From positions 62,001 through 126,000 of the forward strand of contig NZ_SRLA01000003.1 in assembly GCF_004745825.1 (NCBI RefSeq): a stretch of DNA of 64,000 nt, in the 5' to 3' direction. The first letter of the stretch is position 1. Every line of letters begins with the position of its first letter. This DNA is from Hymenobacter fodinae (GTDB taxonomy: Bacteria; Bacteroidota; Bacteroidia; Cytophagales; Hymenobacteraceae). The notes below the pieces were generated by a model, which did not search any database, was not told the origin of the DNA, and saw only the letters and a program-made list of their open reading frames with translations. The position numbers and the translations under genes are program-made. Positions 41,258 through 51,000 of the stretch are shown piece after piece.

Positions 41258-42106
41258 ATGACCAACGCCGCTGCCTCCTTTCGCTCTTCGTCACTGCCAA
41301 CTGTTGCCGTATTGGGCTGCGGCTGGCTAGGCCTGCCTTTGGCCCGGACTTTAGTTAAAGAAGGTTACCGGGTGCATGGCTCTACCACCACGCCGCTTCA
41401 GCTGCTCACCCTGCGCGATGCCGGCATCCGGCCGTTTCTGCTGCGCCTCAGTGCGAAGCTCTCCCCCACCGACGCCGACACGCTGAGCGCCATGCTGCAG
41501 GATGTGGAGGTACTAGTTCTTAACATTCCGCCTTCGCGGGCGGCCGGTTCTGCCGAGGCCTATCCCGAACTGCTGAAACCCGTGGTAGAGGCCGCTGCCC
41601 AGGCGGGAGTGCAGCACATTCTGTACGTAAGTACTACGGGCGTGTACCCCGACGAGCCCCGCCCCATGCGCGAAACCGATGCCCGCGCCGCCCCCGACGC
41701 TACAGCCCCATTGCTCCGGGCCGAAGCGCTTTTCCCGGCCCCCAATCACACCGTTGTGCGCTTAGGTGGCCTACTGGGGCCAGGCCGGGCCGCGGGCCGT
41801 TTCCTGGCCGGCCGGCAAGATTTACCTCAAGGTGATGCACCCGTCAACCTGATTCACCTCGATGATTGCGTGGGTTTACTCTGCCACATCATTGAGTTGG
41901 AAATTTGGGGACACACCTTCAATGCTTGCGCCGCCAACCACCCTACTCGCCGTGAGTTTTACCCCCAGGCGGCCGCCCGGCTAGGATTGCAGCCCCCTAC
42001 GTTTCTGCCAGAGTCGGCGGGCGGCAAGCTGATTGACAGCACCTTAGTGCGGAAGCTAACCGGCTATACTTTTCAGCACGACGACGTGCTGGAAACGCTT
42101 GGCTAG
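41258..42106 (+). CDS. NAD(P)-binding epimerase-like protein (YeeZ type)
   Basis: 282 residues from ATG 41258. The Rossmann loop is VAVLGCGWLGLPLA, unusual with Cys and typical of the YeeZ group; then VLVLNIPPSR, LYVSTTGVYPDE (SxxGVY) and VRLGGLLGPGR, INLIHLDDCVGL-like NLIHLDDCV, and a C-terminal substrate region. The active-site Tyr/Lys pair is partly lost, as in atypical extended SDRs. Substrate unknown. Confidence 0.82.
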   Translation: MTNAAASFRSSSLPTVAVLGCGWLGLPLARTLVKEGYRVHGSTTTPLQLLTLRDAGIRPFLLRLSAKLSPTDADTLSAMLQDVEVLVLNIPPSRAAGSAEAYPELLKPVVEAAAQAGVQHILYVSTTGVYPDEPRPMRETDARAAPDATAPLLRAEALFPAPNHTVVRLGGLLGPGRAAGRFLAGRQDLPQGDAPVNLIHLDDCVGLLCHIIELEIWGHTFNACAANHPTRREFYPQAAARLGLQPPTFLPESAGGKLIDSTLVRKLTGYTFQHDDVLETLG

Positions 42107-42185
42107 GCCACTTCAGCCGTAGGTTTACGCTTGTATTTCAGCTGCCTAAAGTAGCTGATTACATGGTACTCGGGCGGCAGAGTCG

Positions 42186-42193
42186 TACCTTTG
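42186..42193 (+). promoter_or_regulatory. -7 box of the BaiN-type flavoprotein gene
   Basis: TACCTTTG, ending four bases (CAGC) before the GTG start at 42198; the mRNA is predicted leaderless. Confidence 0.65.
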
Positions 42194-42197
42194 CAGC

Positions 42198-43457
42198 GTG
42201 AAAGTAGAGAAGGAAACAGTTGCCATTATTGGGGGTGGCGCCGCAGGTTTTTTCGGGGCAATTACCTGCGCCGAAACCAACCCTCACCTGCGGGTACTGC
42301 TGATTGAGAAGACTGGCAAACTGCTGAGTAAAGTGCGCATTTCAGGCGGAGGGCGCTGCAATGTAACGCACGCTGCCGATACACCCGCTCAATTGGTGCA
42401 GCACTACCCCCGGGGCCAAAAGCAGCTCAAAGAGCCCTTTAAACAGTTTGGGGCACTGGATACCGTCCGCTGGTTTGAGCGCCGCGGCGTGCGGCTCAAA
42501 ACGGAGCCCGATGGTCGCATGTTTCCCACCACCGACTCCTCCGAAACCATTGCCCAGTGCCTCTTAGATGCCGCCCAGCAGGCCGGCGTGCAAATTTTGC
42601 TGCACACCCAGGCTGAGCACATTGAGCCCCTGCCGACGGGTGGGTTCCGCCTCACGCTCACCGGCCCACACGCCCAGACATTGGAAGTAGCGCGCCTGCT
42701 TATTGCTACCGGCGGCGCCCCAAAGGCCGACCAGTATGCGTGGCTGCGGCAGCTAGGCCACTCTATTCAGGAGCCTGTGCCCAGCCTGTTTACTTTTAAC
42801 GTCCCCGACTCGCCCCTGCGGGAGCTGCCCGGCGTGAGCGTGCCGCAGGCCCGCGTGCGCGTGGCCGGCGAAAAGCTGGAATATGAAGGCCCAGTGCTCG
42901 TTACGCACTGGGGCCTTAGCGGTCCGGCCGTGCTCAAGCTCTCCGCCTGGGGCGCCCGCCGCCTCCATGAGCTGCAGTACCAAAGCACCGCCCTCGTCAA
43001 CTGGATTCCGCAGCACACCGAAGAAACCCTACGGCAGTGGCTGCTGGAGTTTCGGGAGCAAAACGGCAAGAAAGGCGTGGTCAATAACCCACTGTTTGGC
43101 TTGCCTCAGCGCCTGTGGCGTACGTTGGCTGAGCAAGCCGGCATTGGGCCCGAAACGCGCTGGAACGAGTTACCAACCAAGCTCCAGAACCGCCTGATTG
43201 AAGGCTTGTTACGAACAGCCCTACCCGTCCGGGGTAAGACCACCTACAAAGATGAATTTGTGACTTGTGGTGGGGTTTTGCTCTCTGAAGTCAACATGCA
43301 AACCATGGAGAGCCGCCGCGTACCTGGCCTACACTTTGCCGGCGAGGTTCTAGACATCGACGGCATCACGGGCGGCTTCAATTTTCAAGCAGCTTGGACC
43401 ACCGGCTTTCTCGCTGGCCGGGCAATGGGTGCGATGAATGAGCAAGTAAGTGAATGA
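42198..43457 (+). CDS. FAD-dependent oxidoreductase, HI0933/BaiN family
   Basis: 419 residues, GTG start fixed by the promoter spacing. FAD-binding GGGAAGFFGAITCAE, then the family marks SGGGRCNVTHA, DGRMFPTTDSSET, LIATGGAPKADQY, and the C-terminal FAD site FAGEVLDIDGITGGFNFQ. Members of the family reduce bile-acid or other enone substrates in gut bacteria, but most have unknown roles. Cytoplasmic. A second member lies at 62511. Confidence 0.9.
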   Translation: MKVEKETVAIIGGGAAGFFGAITCAETNPHLRVLLIEKTGKLLSKVRISGGGRCNVTHAADTPAQLVQHYPRGQKQLKEPFKQFGALDTVRWFERRGVRLKTEPDGRMFPTTDSSETIAQCLLDAAQQAGVQILLHTQAEHIEPLPTGGFRLTLTGPHAQTLEVARLLIATGGAPKADQYAWLRQLGHSIQEPVPSLFTFNVPDSPLRELPGVSVPQARVRVAGEKLEYEGPVLVTHWGLSGPAVLKLSAWGARRLHELQYQSTALVNWIPQHTEETLRQWLLEFREQNGKKGVVNNPLFGLPQRLWRTLAEQAGIGPETRWNELPTKLQNRLIEGLLRTALPVRGKTTYKDEFVTCGGVLLSEVNMQTMESRRVPGLHFAGEVLDIDGITGGFNFQAAWTTGFLAGRAMGAMNEQVSE

Positions 43458-43535
43458 GTGAAGTGGCCTAGGCCTACCCGACGCTACGAGTGAGGCGGCG
43501 TACCGGTAGCAATTCACGTCTAGCAAGATTTATGT

Positions 43536-43585
43536 CCCCAGCGGGGTGGCACTATTCGTTCAACGCGTAGGTCACCCTGCTGGGG
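43536..43585 (+). terminator. Terminator after the flavoprotein gene
   Basis: CCCCAGCGGGGTG pairs with CACCCTGCTGGGG (one mismatch) over a 24-base loop, followed by CTTATTTTATT. The rest of the 311-base gap (43458-43768) holds two GGCCTAGGCC palindromes and no gene. Confidence 0.65.
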
Positions 43586-43768
43586 CTTATTTTATTAGGC
43601 TCGTCTACTTTACCATTACCGTATCACCCTGCCTTGGCTATCGGGTAGGCCTAGGCCACTTCACTCCCCCCATTCGTTACTCAGCCACTACCTCGCAACC
43701 CTACTCGCTATTTAAGAGTAAAGGAAAGCACAATTATTCCTTTCCTAAACACCAAAACTGCTCTCCTC

Positions 43769-44215
43769 ATGGATTCTAAAGCACTCCAAGCCGGTCTGAA
43801 CGAACTTCTCGAAACTCTGAAAGACGGCCAGCGCGGCTACACCGAAGCGCTTACTGACGTAGAAGACGCTGATCTAAAGCAAGTATTCAAGAAATACGCT
43901 GCCCAGCGCTCGGAATACATTACCGAGTTGGAAGACCAGATGCACAAGCTGAACCTGCATCCTGAAGAAGAATCTTCTATCACGGGTACCGTGCACCGCG
44001 CATTCATCAACCTCAAAGGCCTTGTAACGGGCAAAGACCGTCACAGCATTTTGGCTGAGTGTGAGCGCGGCGAAGATTACGCCAAGAAAGCGTACGAAAC
44101 TGCTCAGAAACTGCAGGACGTACCAAGCGAACTGAAGGCGCTGATCGAAAAGCAAGCCGCCGGCATCAAGCAGGGCCACGACGAAATCCGCAACCTGCGC
44201 GACGCTTCTAAATAG
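43769..44215 (+). CDS. PA2169-type four-helix-bundle protein (DUF2383)
   Basis: 148 residues, all helical: LQAGLNELLETLKDGQRGYT, YAAQRSEYITELEDQMHKL, a short loop with GTVHRAFINLKGLVTGKD, and ECERGEDYAKKAYETAQ. Glu/His residues sit at ferritin-like positions (EALTDV, RSEY, ECERGED). The family is common under envelope or oxidative stress but has no assigned enzyme activity. It converges on the DEAD-box helicase gene. Confidence 0.85.
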   Translation: MDSKALQAGLNELLETLKDGQRGYTEALTDVEDADLKQVFKKYAAQRSEYITELEDQMHKLNLHPEEESSITGTVHRAFINLKGLVTGKDRHSILAECERGEDYAKKAYETAQKLQDVPSELKALIEKQAAGIKQGHDEIRNLRDASK

Positions 44216-44290
44216 TACCACTGCGGTTTACTAAGCTAACGGTCTTTCTAGGCCAGTATCTAGCTTAACCAAACCAGTCATTACCCTAAT

Positions 44291-44335
44291 AGCAAACAAA
44301 AAGGCCACTCTGCATGAGTGGCCTTTTTGTTTGCT
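44291..44335. terminator. Bidirectional terminator
   Basis: A perfect 20-bp stem (AGCAAACAAAAAGGCCACTC with its complement) over a 5-base loop, shared by the PA2169-type gene and the DEAD-box helicase gene. Confidence 0.92.
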
Positions 44336-44373
44336 GTGCCCCGCCGTTAAGCTGGACTTATTATGTAGTAAGA

Positions 44374-46299
44374 CTATTCGTCGCCGCCGTCACGACGGCC
44401 TTTGTAGCCACCGCCATAGCTACCGCCGCGGTTACCACCGTAGCTGCCGCCACCGCGGTTGCCACCGAAGCCACCTTCCCGACGGTCGCCGCCGTAGCTA
44501 CCACCGCGGTTGCCATAGCTACCGCCTTCCCGACGCTCGCCATAGCTGCCACCACCGCGGTTGCCACCGTAGCTGCCGCCCCGGTTGCCACCGAAGCCAC
44601 CTTCGCGACGGTCGCCGCCAAACCCACCAGGTCCGCGACGCGGACGGTCGCCGCCGAAGCGGTTGCCGCCTTCCTGCTGAGCATCACCTTCTTGGCGCGG
44701 CGTAGCAATGTTGAAGGCCACCGGGCGGCCCTGGATGGTGCTGCGACCCAGCTGGCTAATCACTTCTTCCACGAACTCATTCGGTACTTCCACGAAGCTG
44801 AACTTGTCGTAGAGGGCGATGTCGCCTACTTTACCAGCGGTGAGGCTGGTGTTCTCAGCAATCAGGTCTACGATGTCGCGGGGGTGCAGACGGTCCTTCT
44901 TGCCCATGGTTACGAAGAGGCGCGTGAAGCCGGGGCGGGCAGCACCTTGGGTGCGGCTTGCGTCGAGGCTTTCCTGGGCGCGCTTGTCTTCCTTCATGGT
45001 CATCTTGAGCAGAGCCGCGGCCACGTCCAAAGACGTTACGCCATCTTCCTGGTCCTGATCGATGAGGCGCTGCACGCGGGCAATGTACTTGTCGAGGTTA
45101 CCCTTTTCAATTACTTCCTTGATAGAGCCCAGCATGAGCGTAGTTTTCACCTCCGACACATCTTCGAAGGACGGCACGCGCTCCTGCTTGATGGTGGCTT
45201 TGGTGAAGCGCATGATATCGCGCAGCTTGTAGATGTCGCGGCCGCTCACGAAAGTGAAGGCTTTGCCCTGCTTGCCAGCGCGGCCGGTACGGCCAATGCG
45301 GTGCACATAGTATTCTTCGTCGGCGGGCAGGTCATAGTTTACTACTACTTCCACGTTGTCCACGTCGATACCGCGGGCGGCTACGTCGGTAGCTACTAGA
45401 ATCTCCAGTGTGCCTTTGCGGAATTTATCGAGCGTGTTCTGGCGCTGCTGCTGACCCATGTCGCCGTGCAGACCTTCGGCGAAGTAGCCTTTGGCTTGTA
45501 GGTCGCCCACAATCTCGTCAACCATGCGCTTCGTGTTAGCGAAGACGATGCCCGACTTGATATTGTACATGTCGATGAGGCGCGTGAGCACGTCCTTCTT
45601 CTGCGGACCGCGCACTTCGAAGTAGCTCTGCTCGATGTTGGTAACCGTCATTTCCTGATGGTTTACCTTCACGATCTGGGGCTCCGTCTGGTAGCGCTTG
45701 GTCATCTCCATGATGGGCTTGCTCATGGTTGCGGAGAAGAACACCGTCTGACGGTCTTCCGGCATCTGCTTCAGCACCGTCTCGATGTCGTCGCGGAAGC
45801 CCATGTCCAGCATTTCATCAGCCTCGTCGAGGATGATGGTTTTGCAGTTGTCGAGCTTCAGAGTGCCGCGCTCAATGTGGTCCATTACGCGGCCGGGCGT
45901 ACCAATTACAATCTGCACGCCACGCTCCAGGGCCCGGAACTGACGGTCGTAGGAAGAGCCACCGTAAATTGGCACTACCGACAGGCCACGCTTGTACTTG
46001 CCCAGCTTCTGAATCTCGCCGGATACCTGCACGGCCAGTTCGCGAGTGGGGCACAGCACCAGGGCCTGCACCTCGCGCGAGTCGGTATTGATGCGCTCAA
46101 TGGTGGGGATGGAGAAGGCGGCGGTTTTGCCGGTACCCGTCTGGGCCTGGCCAATTACATCGCGGCCGGAGAGCAGTACGGGGATGGCGCCAGCTTGGAT
46201 AGGCGAGGCTTCCTCATAGCCTACCTCACTAATGGCGCGCTGCATTTCTTCAGAGAGGGTTAGCTCACTGAATTTCATTTTTTCAGTTTCGTTTTCCAT
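44374..46299 (-). CDS. deaD: DEAD-box RNA helicase with DbpA-like domain and RGG tail
   Basis: 641 residues (Met8 is a possible alternative start). Q motif [38 protein letters not shown], then [12 protein letters not shown] and [10 protein letters not shown]. Residues about 465-535 are a DbpA-type RNA-binding module ([35 protein letters not shown]). The last 100 residues are tandem [15 protein letters not shown] repeats, an RNA-binding RGG tail. It belongs to the DeaD/CshA group acting in ribosome assembly and RNA decay, mainly in the cold. A -7 box 180 nt upstream implies a long leader, and csp is next on the same strand. Confidence 0.93.
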   Translation of the reverse strand: MENETEKMKFSELTLSEEMQRAISEVGYEEASPIQAGAIPVLLSGRDVIGQAQTGTGKTAAFSIPTIERINTDSREVQALVLCPTRELAVQVSGEIQKLGKYKRGLSVVPIYGGSSYDRQFRALERGVQIVIGTPGRVMDHIERGTLKLDNCKTIILDEADEMLDMGFRDDIETVLKQMPEDRQTVFFSATMSKPIMEMTKRYQTEPQIVKVNHQEMTVTNIEQSYFEVRGPQKKDVLTRLIDMYNIKSGIVFANTKRMVDEIVGDLQAKGYFAEGLHGDMGQQQRQNTLDKFRKGTLEILVATDVAARGIDVDNVEVVVNYDLPADEEYYVHRIGRTGRAGKQGKAFTFVSGRDIYKLRDIMRFTKATIKQERVPSFEDVSEVKTTLMLGSIKEVIEKGNLDKYIARVQRLIDQDQEDGVTSLDVAAALLKMTMKEDKRAQESLDASRTQGAARPGFTRLFVTMGKKDRLHPRDIVDLIAENTSLTAGKVGDIALYDKFSFVEVPNEFVEEVISQLGRSTIQGRPVAFNIATPRQEGDAQQEGGNRFGGDRPRRGPGGFGGDRREGGFGGNRGGSYGGNRGGGSYGERREGGSYGNRGGSYGGDRREGGFGGNRGGGSYGGNRGGSYGGGYKGRRDGGDE

Positions 46300-46479
46300 T
46301 TCTAGGTTGATGGAGTGGAGTCAATAGCTCTGAAAACAGCGGATTCAGCGACGCTCTTCTCCCACTCAACAACAACGACAAGTGACGGAAGCAACGGACG
46401 GAAGACAAAGCCGGCCCAACAAGTTTCTTAGAGGCAGCTCAGTAGCTGCGCGGAACGTGGCCGTTCTCAAATGCGGCTG

Positions 46480-46487
46480 CAAAGGTA
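46480..46487 (-). promoter_or_regulatory. -7 box of the DEAD-box helicase gene
   Basis: TACCTTTG on the minus strand, 180 nt before the ATG at 46299. The implied leader of about 170 nt lies in the 46300-46470 stretch, which has no other feature; 46488-46641 shows one GGCCTAGGCC and nothing coding. Confidence 0.55.
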
Positions 46488-46641
46488 AGAAGAAATATTG
46501 ATAATCCTATTACCCGCTGTAATCATAGGCCCTGACCCTCGATCAAGTATGGCTAATTTTTACGACGAACCTACGCCCTTGTTATACTTCAGCTTAACGA
46601 AGCCACTGGGTATCAGCACTGGCCTAGGCCAGTAGAAAAAC

Positions 46642-46674
46642 AAAAAAAGCAGGCCCTTTGGAGGACCTGCTTTT
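46642..46674 (-). terminator. Terminator of the csp gene
   Basis: On the minus strand AAAAGCAGGTCC pairs with GGGCCTGCTTTT (one G-U pair) over a short loop, followed by more T residues. Confidence 0.88.
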
Positions 46675-46700
46675 CAAAATCTATCCGGAGAAGGATGAAA

Positions 46701-46892
46701 CTAAGCCAGCTTCACTTTCACGGCGTTCAGGCCTTTGCGACCCTGAGCAATTTCGAACTCAACTTTGTCTTTGTCGCGGATCTCGTCGATCAGCTCGCTT
46801 ACGTGTACGAAGATGTCCTCGCCGGTCTCGTCCACTTTGATGAAACCAAAGCCTTTGGTTTCATTGAAGAATTTTACAGTTCCTGTCTGCAT
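46701..46892 (-). CDS. Cold-shock protein, CspA family
   Basis: 63 residues. The cold-shock fold is complete: TGTVKFFNETKGFGFIKVDE with RNP1 (KGFGFI) and DIFVHVSEL with RNP2. It binds single-stranded RNA as a chaperone. The leader of about 105 nt from the -7 box at 47004 contains hairpins (AAGCAG/CTGCTT and CTCC/GGAG), as is usual for temperature-regulated csp mRNAs. Next to deaD, so the two likely act together at low temperature. Confidence 0.95.
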   Translation of the reverse strand: MQTGTVKFFNETKGFGFIKVDETGEDIFVHVSELIDEIRDKDKVEFEIAQGRKGLNAVKVKLA

Positions 46893-47003
46893 GGTACTTT
46901 TGTGATAGATGATTTTTTAAGATAAGCAGTTCTCAACTCTGCTTACCCTCCTTGCGGGAGTGCTTAACAGGACTTTGTTCACTACATTTTCTTAAACCTG
47001 CTT

Positions 47004-47011
47004 CAAAGATA
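47004..47011 (-). promoter_or_regulatory. -7 box of the csp gene
   Basis: TATCTTTG on the minus strand, 111 nt before the ATG at 46892; the region 46893-47003 is the structured leader. From 47012 to 47213 no gene is seen; one CTAGGCCACC lies at about 47173. Confidence 0.55.
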
Positions 47012-47213
47012 ATACTATCTTTTAAATTAACCATATACAGTACTATCATGCCCTGATTTTATACCAAAAACAGAGGCTAATGCCGTGATTTCACGCTTTA
47101 TTTGTCGTTTCAAACGACTTAAAACAAGACCGTTGAAGGTTCAATTGGGTGCTTGACTGTCCTTTCGCGTGGGCTAGGCCACCCCACCTCACCTCTTCCT
47201 ACCCCCTGCTCCT

Positions 47214-47624
47214 ATGCAAACTCCAGCCTTTCGATTCTCCCGCCTCCTGACTGTTCAGCCCCAGGATATCGACGAGTTGGATCACGTAAACAACGTGCAG
47301 TATGTGCGCTGGGTGCAGGATACGGCCGGGGAGCATTGGCTGACGGCCTACCCGCCCGGCGAGCGGGAGCAGTATATTTGGGTAGTGCGGGAACATCGGG
47401 TGCAGTACCGCTACCCGGCCCTACTGGGCGAAGAGCTGCGCTGCACCACTTGGATTGGCGAGGTGCGTGGGGCCCAATGTCAGCGCTTCGTGCGCATCGA
47501 ACGGGCCGCCGACAATAAGCTGCTCTGCGAGGCAGAAACCCAATGGGTGCTGCTTGACCCACTTACCAAACGGCCGGTGCGCATTGAGCAAGATGTAGTG
47601 GAGCGGCTATGGGGACCGGTATAG
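47214..47624 (+). CDS. Acyl-CoA thioesterase, hot-dog fold (4HBT)
   Basis: 136 residues. The 4HBT pattern ELDHVNNVQYVRWVQDTAGE has the catalytic Asp and His/Asn region; VQYRYPALLGEEL and CEAETQWVLLD follow. It hydrolyses acyl-CoA or acyl-ACP in the cytoplasm; chain preference unknown. Convergent with the small gene at 47631. Confidence 0.88.
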   Translation: MQTPAFRFSRLLTVQPQDIDELDHVNNVQYVRWVQDTAGEHWLTAYPPGEREQYIWVVREHRVQYRYPALLGEELRCTTWIGEVRGAQCQRFVRIERAADNKLLCEAETQWVLLDPLTKRPVRIEQDVVERLWGPV

Positions 47625-47630
47625 GGTATT

Positions 47631-47987
47631 TTACTGATCCTTACCCTGTTCCTCACCACCTAACTTAATCAGTGCCTTGGACACAACGTCCATTAATTCA
47701 GGAAAATGCGGTTCAGAAAGCAGAAGGACAAAGTACTCACCCTCGATAGTTGTTCTGAAGAGGTAGATAGGGTTGTACCTAGACACATACTGCCCCCAAA
47801 AGCTTGTACTCTTCGGATGCGTTAGTGCATACACACATTCTTCCGAAAGGCTTTTTTGTGGAATAGAAGCACTTTCTACAATTGATACTAAAACTTGTAG
47901 TTTATGTTCCTTCCAAATGGTGAGAAGAATTTCCTCTATGGAAGGACTGCCTAAGGAAAACGCAAACTCCACTCTACAGATACCCAT
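47631..47987 (-). CDS. Hypothetical protein
   Basis: 118 residues, no signal or membrane segment, no family recognised. Alternating helix/strand with SFWGQYVSRYNPIYLFRTTI and FPELMDVVSKALIKL. Its base composition is clearly AT-richer than the flanking genes, which suggests recent acquisition or a fast-evolving orphan. Confidence 0.6.
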   Translation of the reverse strand: MGICRVEFAFSLGSPSIEEILLTIWKEHKLQVLVSIVESASIPQKSLSEECVYALTHPKSTSFWGQYVSRYNPIYLFRTTIEGEYFVLLLSEPHFPELMDVVSKALIKLGGEEQGKDQ

Positions 47988-48053
47988 TCAAAAAGATGAT
48001 AGATGTGACTATTAAGAAACTCTAGTTACGTTCTATTTCCCCTTTCCTCCCCA

Positions 48054-51000
48054 ATGCCCGCCACTTTCCGCATCTATTCCTCTTCCGCCGGCTCCGGCAA
48101 AACGTATCAGCTTACCAAGGAATACCTAAAGCTGGCCTTGGGTACTGATGATGCGGCGTACTTCAAGCGGATTCTGGCCATTACGTTTACCAACGATGCG
48201 GCCGGCGAGATGAAGGAGCGCATTATTGATGCGCTGCGGCGGTTTGCGTATCCGCAGGAGGGTGAAACCGATCAGCTGCTGGCGACAATTGCGGAGGAAC
48301 TGGCCTACGAGGGCAAGCTGGAATACCTGCCAACCCCAGAGGAGCGCCAGCAGGAGCTGCGCCAACGGGCCGGCAAAACCTTCCGGCTGGTGATGTACCA
48401 CTACGCCGATTTTGGGGTCAGCACCATCGACTCCTTCGTGCAGCGCATTGTCACGGCCTTCACGCGCGAGCTAGGCCTGCCCGCCACGTTTGAGGTGGAG
48501 CTAGATAGCGCCACCGTGCTGCAAAGTGCCGTAGCCCTGCTCCTTGACCGCGTAAACCGCGACCCAAACGCGGCGCTGCTCTCGCGCACTATCTCCGACT
48601 TTGCCCTGATGAAGGCCGACGAAGGCCGCAGCTGGAACAACCTGCCCGCCGAGCTGGTAGATTTCGGGCAGTTTCTGCTCAGCGAACCGGTGCATGAGGC
48701 GGTGGAACAGTTGCAGAAGCTCTCGATGCAGGACTACCGCCGCCTGCACGAAGGCCTGCGCCAGCGCCGCGACGAGATTGAAACTACCTTCCGGACAGTG
48801 GCCGAGGTAGCCCAGGAAGCCATTGAAACGGCTGGCATTACGGAGTCGGACTTGTACCAGGGCCGCAGTGGCCTACTGGGCTACGTGACCAAATGGGAAG
48901 AGCGCCTGCAGCCCGATAAGGAGGCCAACAGCTACGTGCGTGCCACCGTGGAGCAGGATAAATGGTACAGCAGCAAAGTAAAAACAGCCGCCGACAAAGC
49001 CCGCGTAGACGCCGCCAAGCCGATATTACTACAGGCCTACGAGCAAATGGAGCAACTACGCCAGCACTTGCTGCCCGATTATCTGCTGGTGACGGGGATG
49101 CTCCCCTACTTGTTTCAGGTGTCGCTGCTGAGCGAGCTGAGCAAGGCCGTGGACCAGCTGAGCCGCGACCGGGGCGTGGTGCTGATTGCAGAGTTCAACC
49201 GTCGTATTGCCCAGATTGTGCTTCGCGAGCCGGTGCCCTTCCTGTACGAGCGCCTCGGCGACCGGTATCAGCATTTGCTCATCGACGAGTTTCAGGACAC
49301 CTCGGTGCTACAGTGGAATAACCTGCTCCCGCTGGTGGAAAACGCCGTTTCCACGGGCAGCCTGAGCTTGGCAGTGGGGGACGCCAAGCAGGCCATTTAC
49401 CGGTGGCGTGGGGGCGAGATGGAGCAGATCTTGCGCCTCTACCAAAACCAAACGGAGCACCTCTACGGCAAAATTGCCGACGACGAGCTGCGCGACCTGC
49501 TGGCCGACCGCTACTTCACGCTGGACCAAACCCTGGAGGCCCGCAACCTGAACGAAAACTACCGCTCAGCGGGCGAAATCATTCAGTTCAACAACGCGCT
49601 GTTTACCCATATCAGCGCCACACACACCATGCTGCCGCTGGTGCAGGGTATTTATGATAGGGGCTTCCAACAAGTAGTACCCCCGCAGAAAGCCGGCGGC
49701 GCGCCGGGCCACGTGGAGCTGCTCTTTACCGAGGACGATGCGCCAGCTTGCCGCTACGACGCGGCCCTGGGCACCTACACGCCAGCCCTGCTGCCCGGCT
49801 ACACTGTAGGCCAGGTGCTGGATTATGAGGAAAGCACCCTATACCTCACCCTGCAACTTGTGGAGCAGGCCGTGGCCGATGGCTTCCGGCTGCAGGACGT
49901 GGCCGTACTCTGCCGCCGCCGCGACCATAGCCGCCGGGTGGCGAAGTTTCTGAAAGAGCGGGGCTACGATATCATCTCCGCTGACTCGCTGTCGCTGGAG
50001 TTTGCTGAGGTAGTGAACCTGCTAGTGGCCCTGTTTCGGGTGCTCAACCAGCCGGCCGATACCTTGGCTCGGGCCGAAGCGCTACTGCTAACCGAGCGCG
50101 TGGTGCGGGGCCTCTACCCCACCCCGGAGCGGGCCCGCCACTGGGCGGAGCTGGCCAATGCCGACTCGGCGCTGCCATTTTTTGATGAGCTGCGCGCCCT
50201 CGGCTACGACGTGCGGGAGCGGGAAACCGGCAACCTAGGCCTGTATGAACTGACGGAGCGCCTGATTGGCTTGTTTGGATTGCTGGACCGGGCGGCGGAG
50301 CGGGAGTACCTGTTCCGGTTCCTGGACTTGACCCTGGAGTACAGCCTGCGCTTCGGCAACAACCTCAACAACTTCCTGGCTTACTGGGACCAGAAGAAAA
50401 GCAGCCTCAGCATCAACGCCCCCGCCGGCCGCGACGCCATTACCATCACCACGGTGCACAAAGCCAAAGGACTGGCCTACGGCGTGGTGATTGTGCCGTT
50501 TGCCGACTGGTCGTTGACGCCGTACCGGGGCGCCTTACTATGGGGCCGGCTCCATGATGACTCGGAGAAGCCCGTGGCGCAGATGCCGGGCGTGGCGGTG
50601 CTGCCCCAAACGCAGGCGTTGCTGCACACCCCTCTGGCCCAGCAGTACACGGAGGAGTTGGAAAAGACCTTCCTGGAAGGCCTGAACATGCTGTACGTGG
50701 CCTTCACGCGCCCGCGCCACCGTCTGTACGCCATCAGCCGGAAGCCTAGGCCCGTGAAGGCGGCAAAGGACGGTGAGGCGCCAGCCCCCGCCGAACCGGC
50801 CAAAACTGTAGCTGAGATTCTGCACCGCTACCTATTGAGCACCAGCCAATGGGACGACGAGCAGATGGCCTACGTACTGGCTGATGCCCACGGCTTCGCT
50901 CCAACCACCACCAACCATAAGCCAACCACCAACCACGACCTGCCCCTCACCAACCTCACCAGCACGCCTTGGGAGGAGCGCCTGCGCCTAAAGCGCCACG

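Noticed and set aside
44314..45399. Plus-strand frame of 361 codons
   Set aside because: It is the complement of the RGG-repeat tail and the DbpA-like domain; its Ala/Thr/Val repeats simply mirror that sequence.
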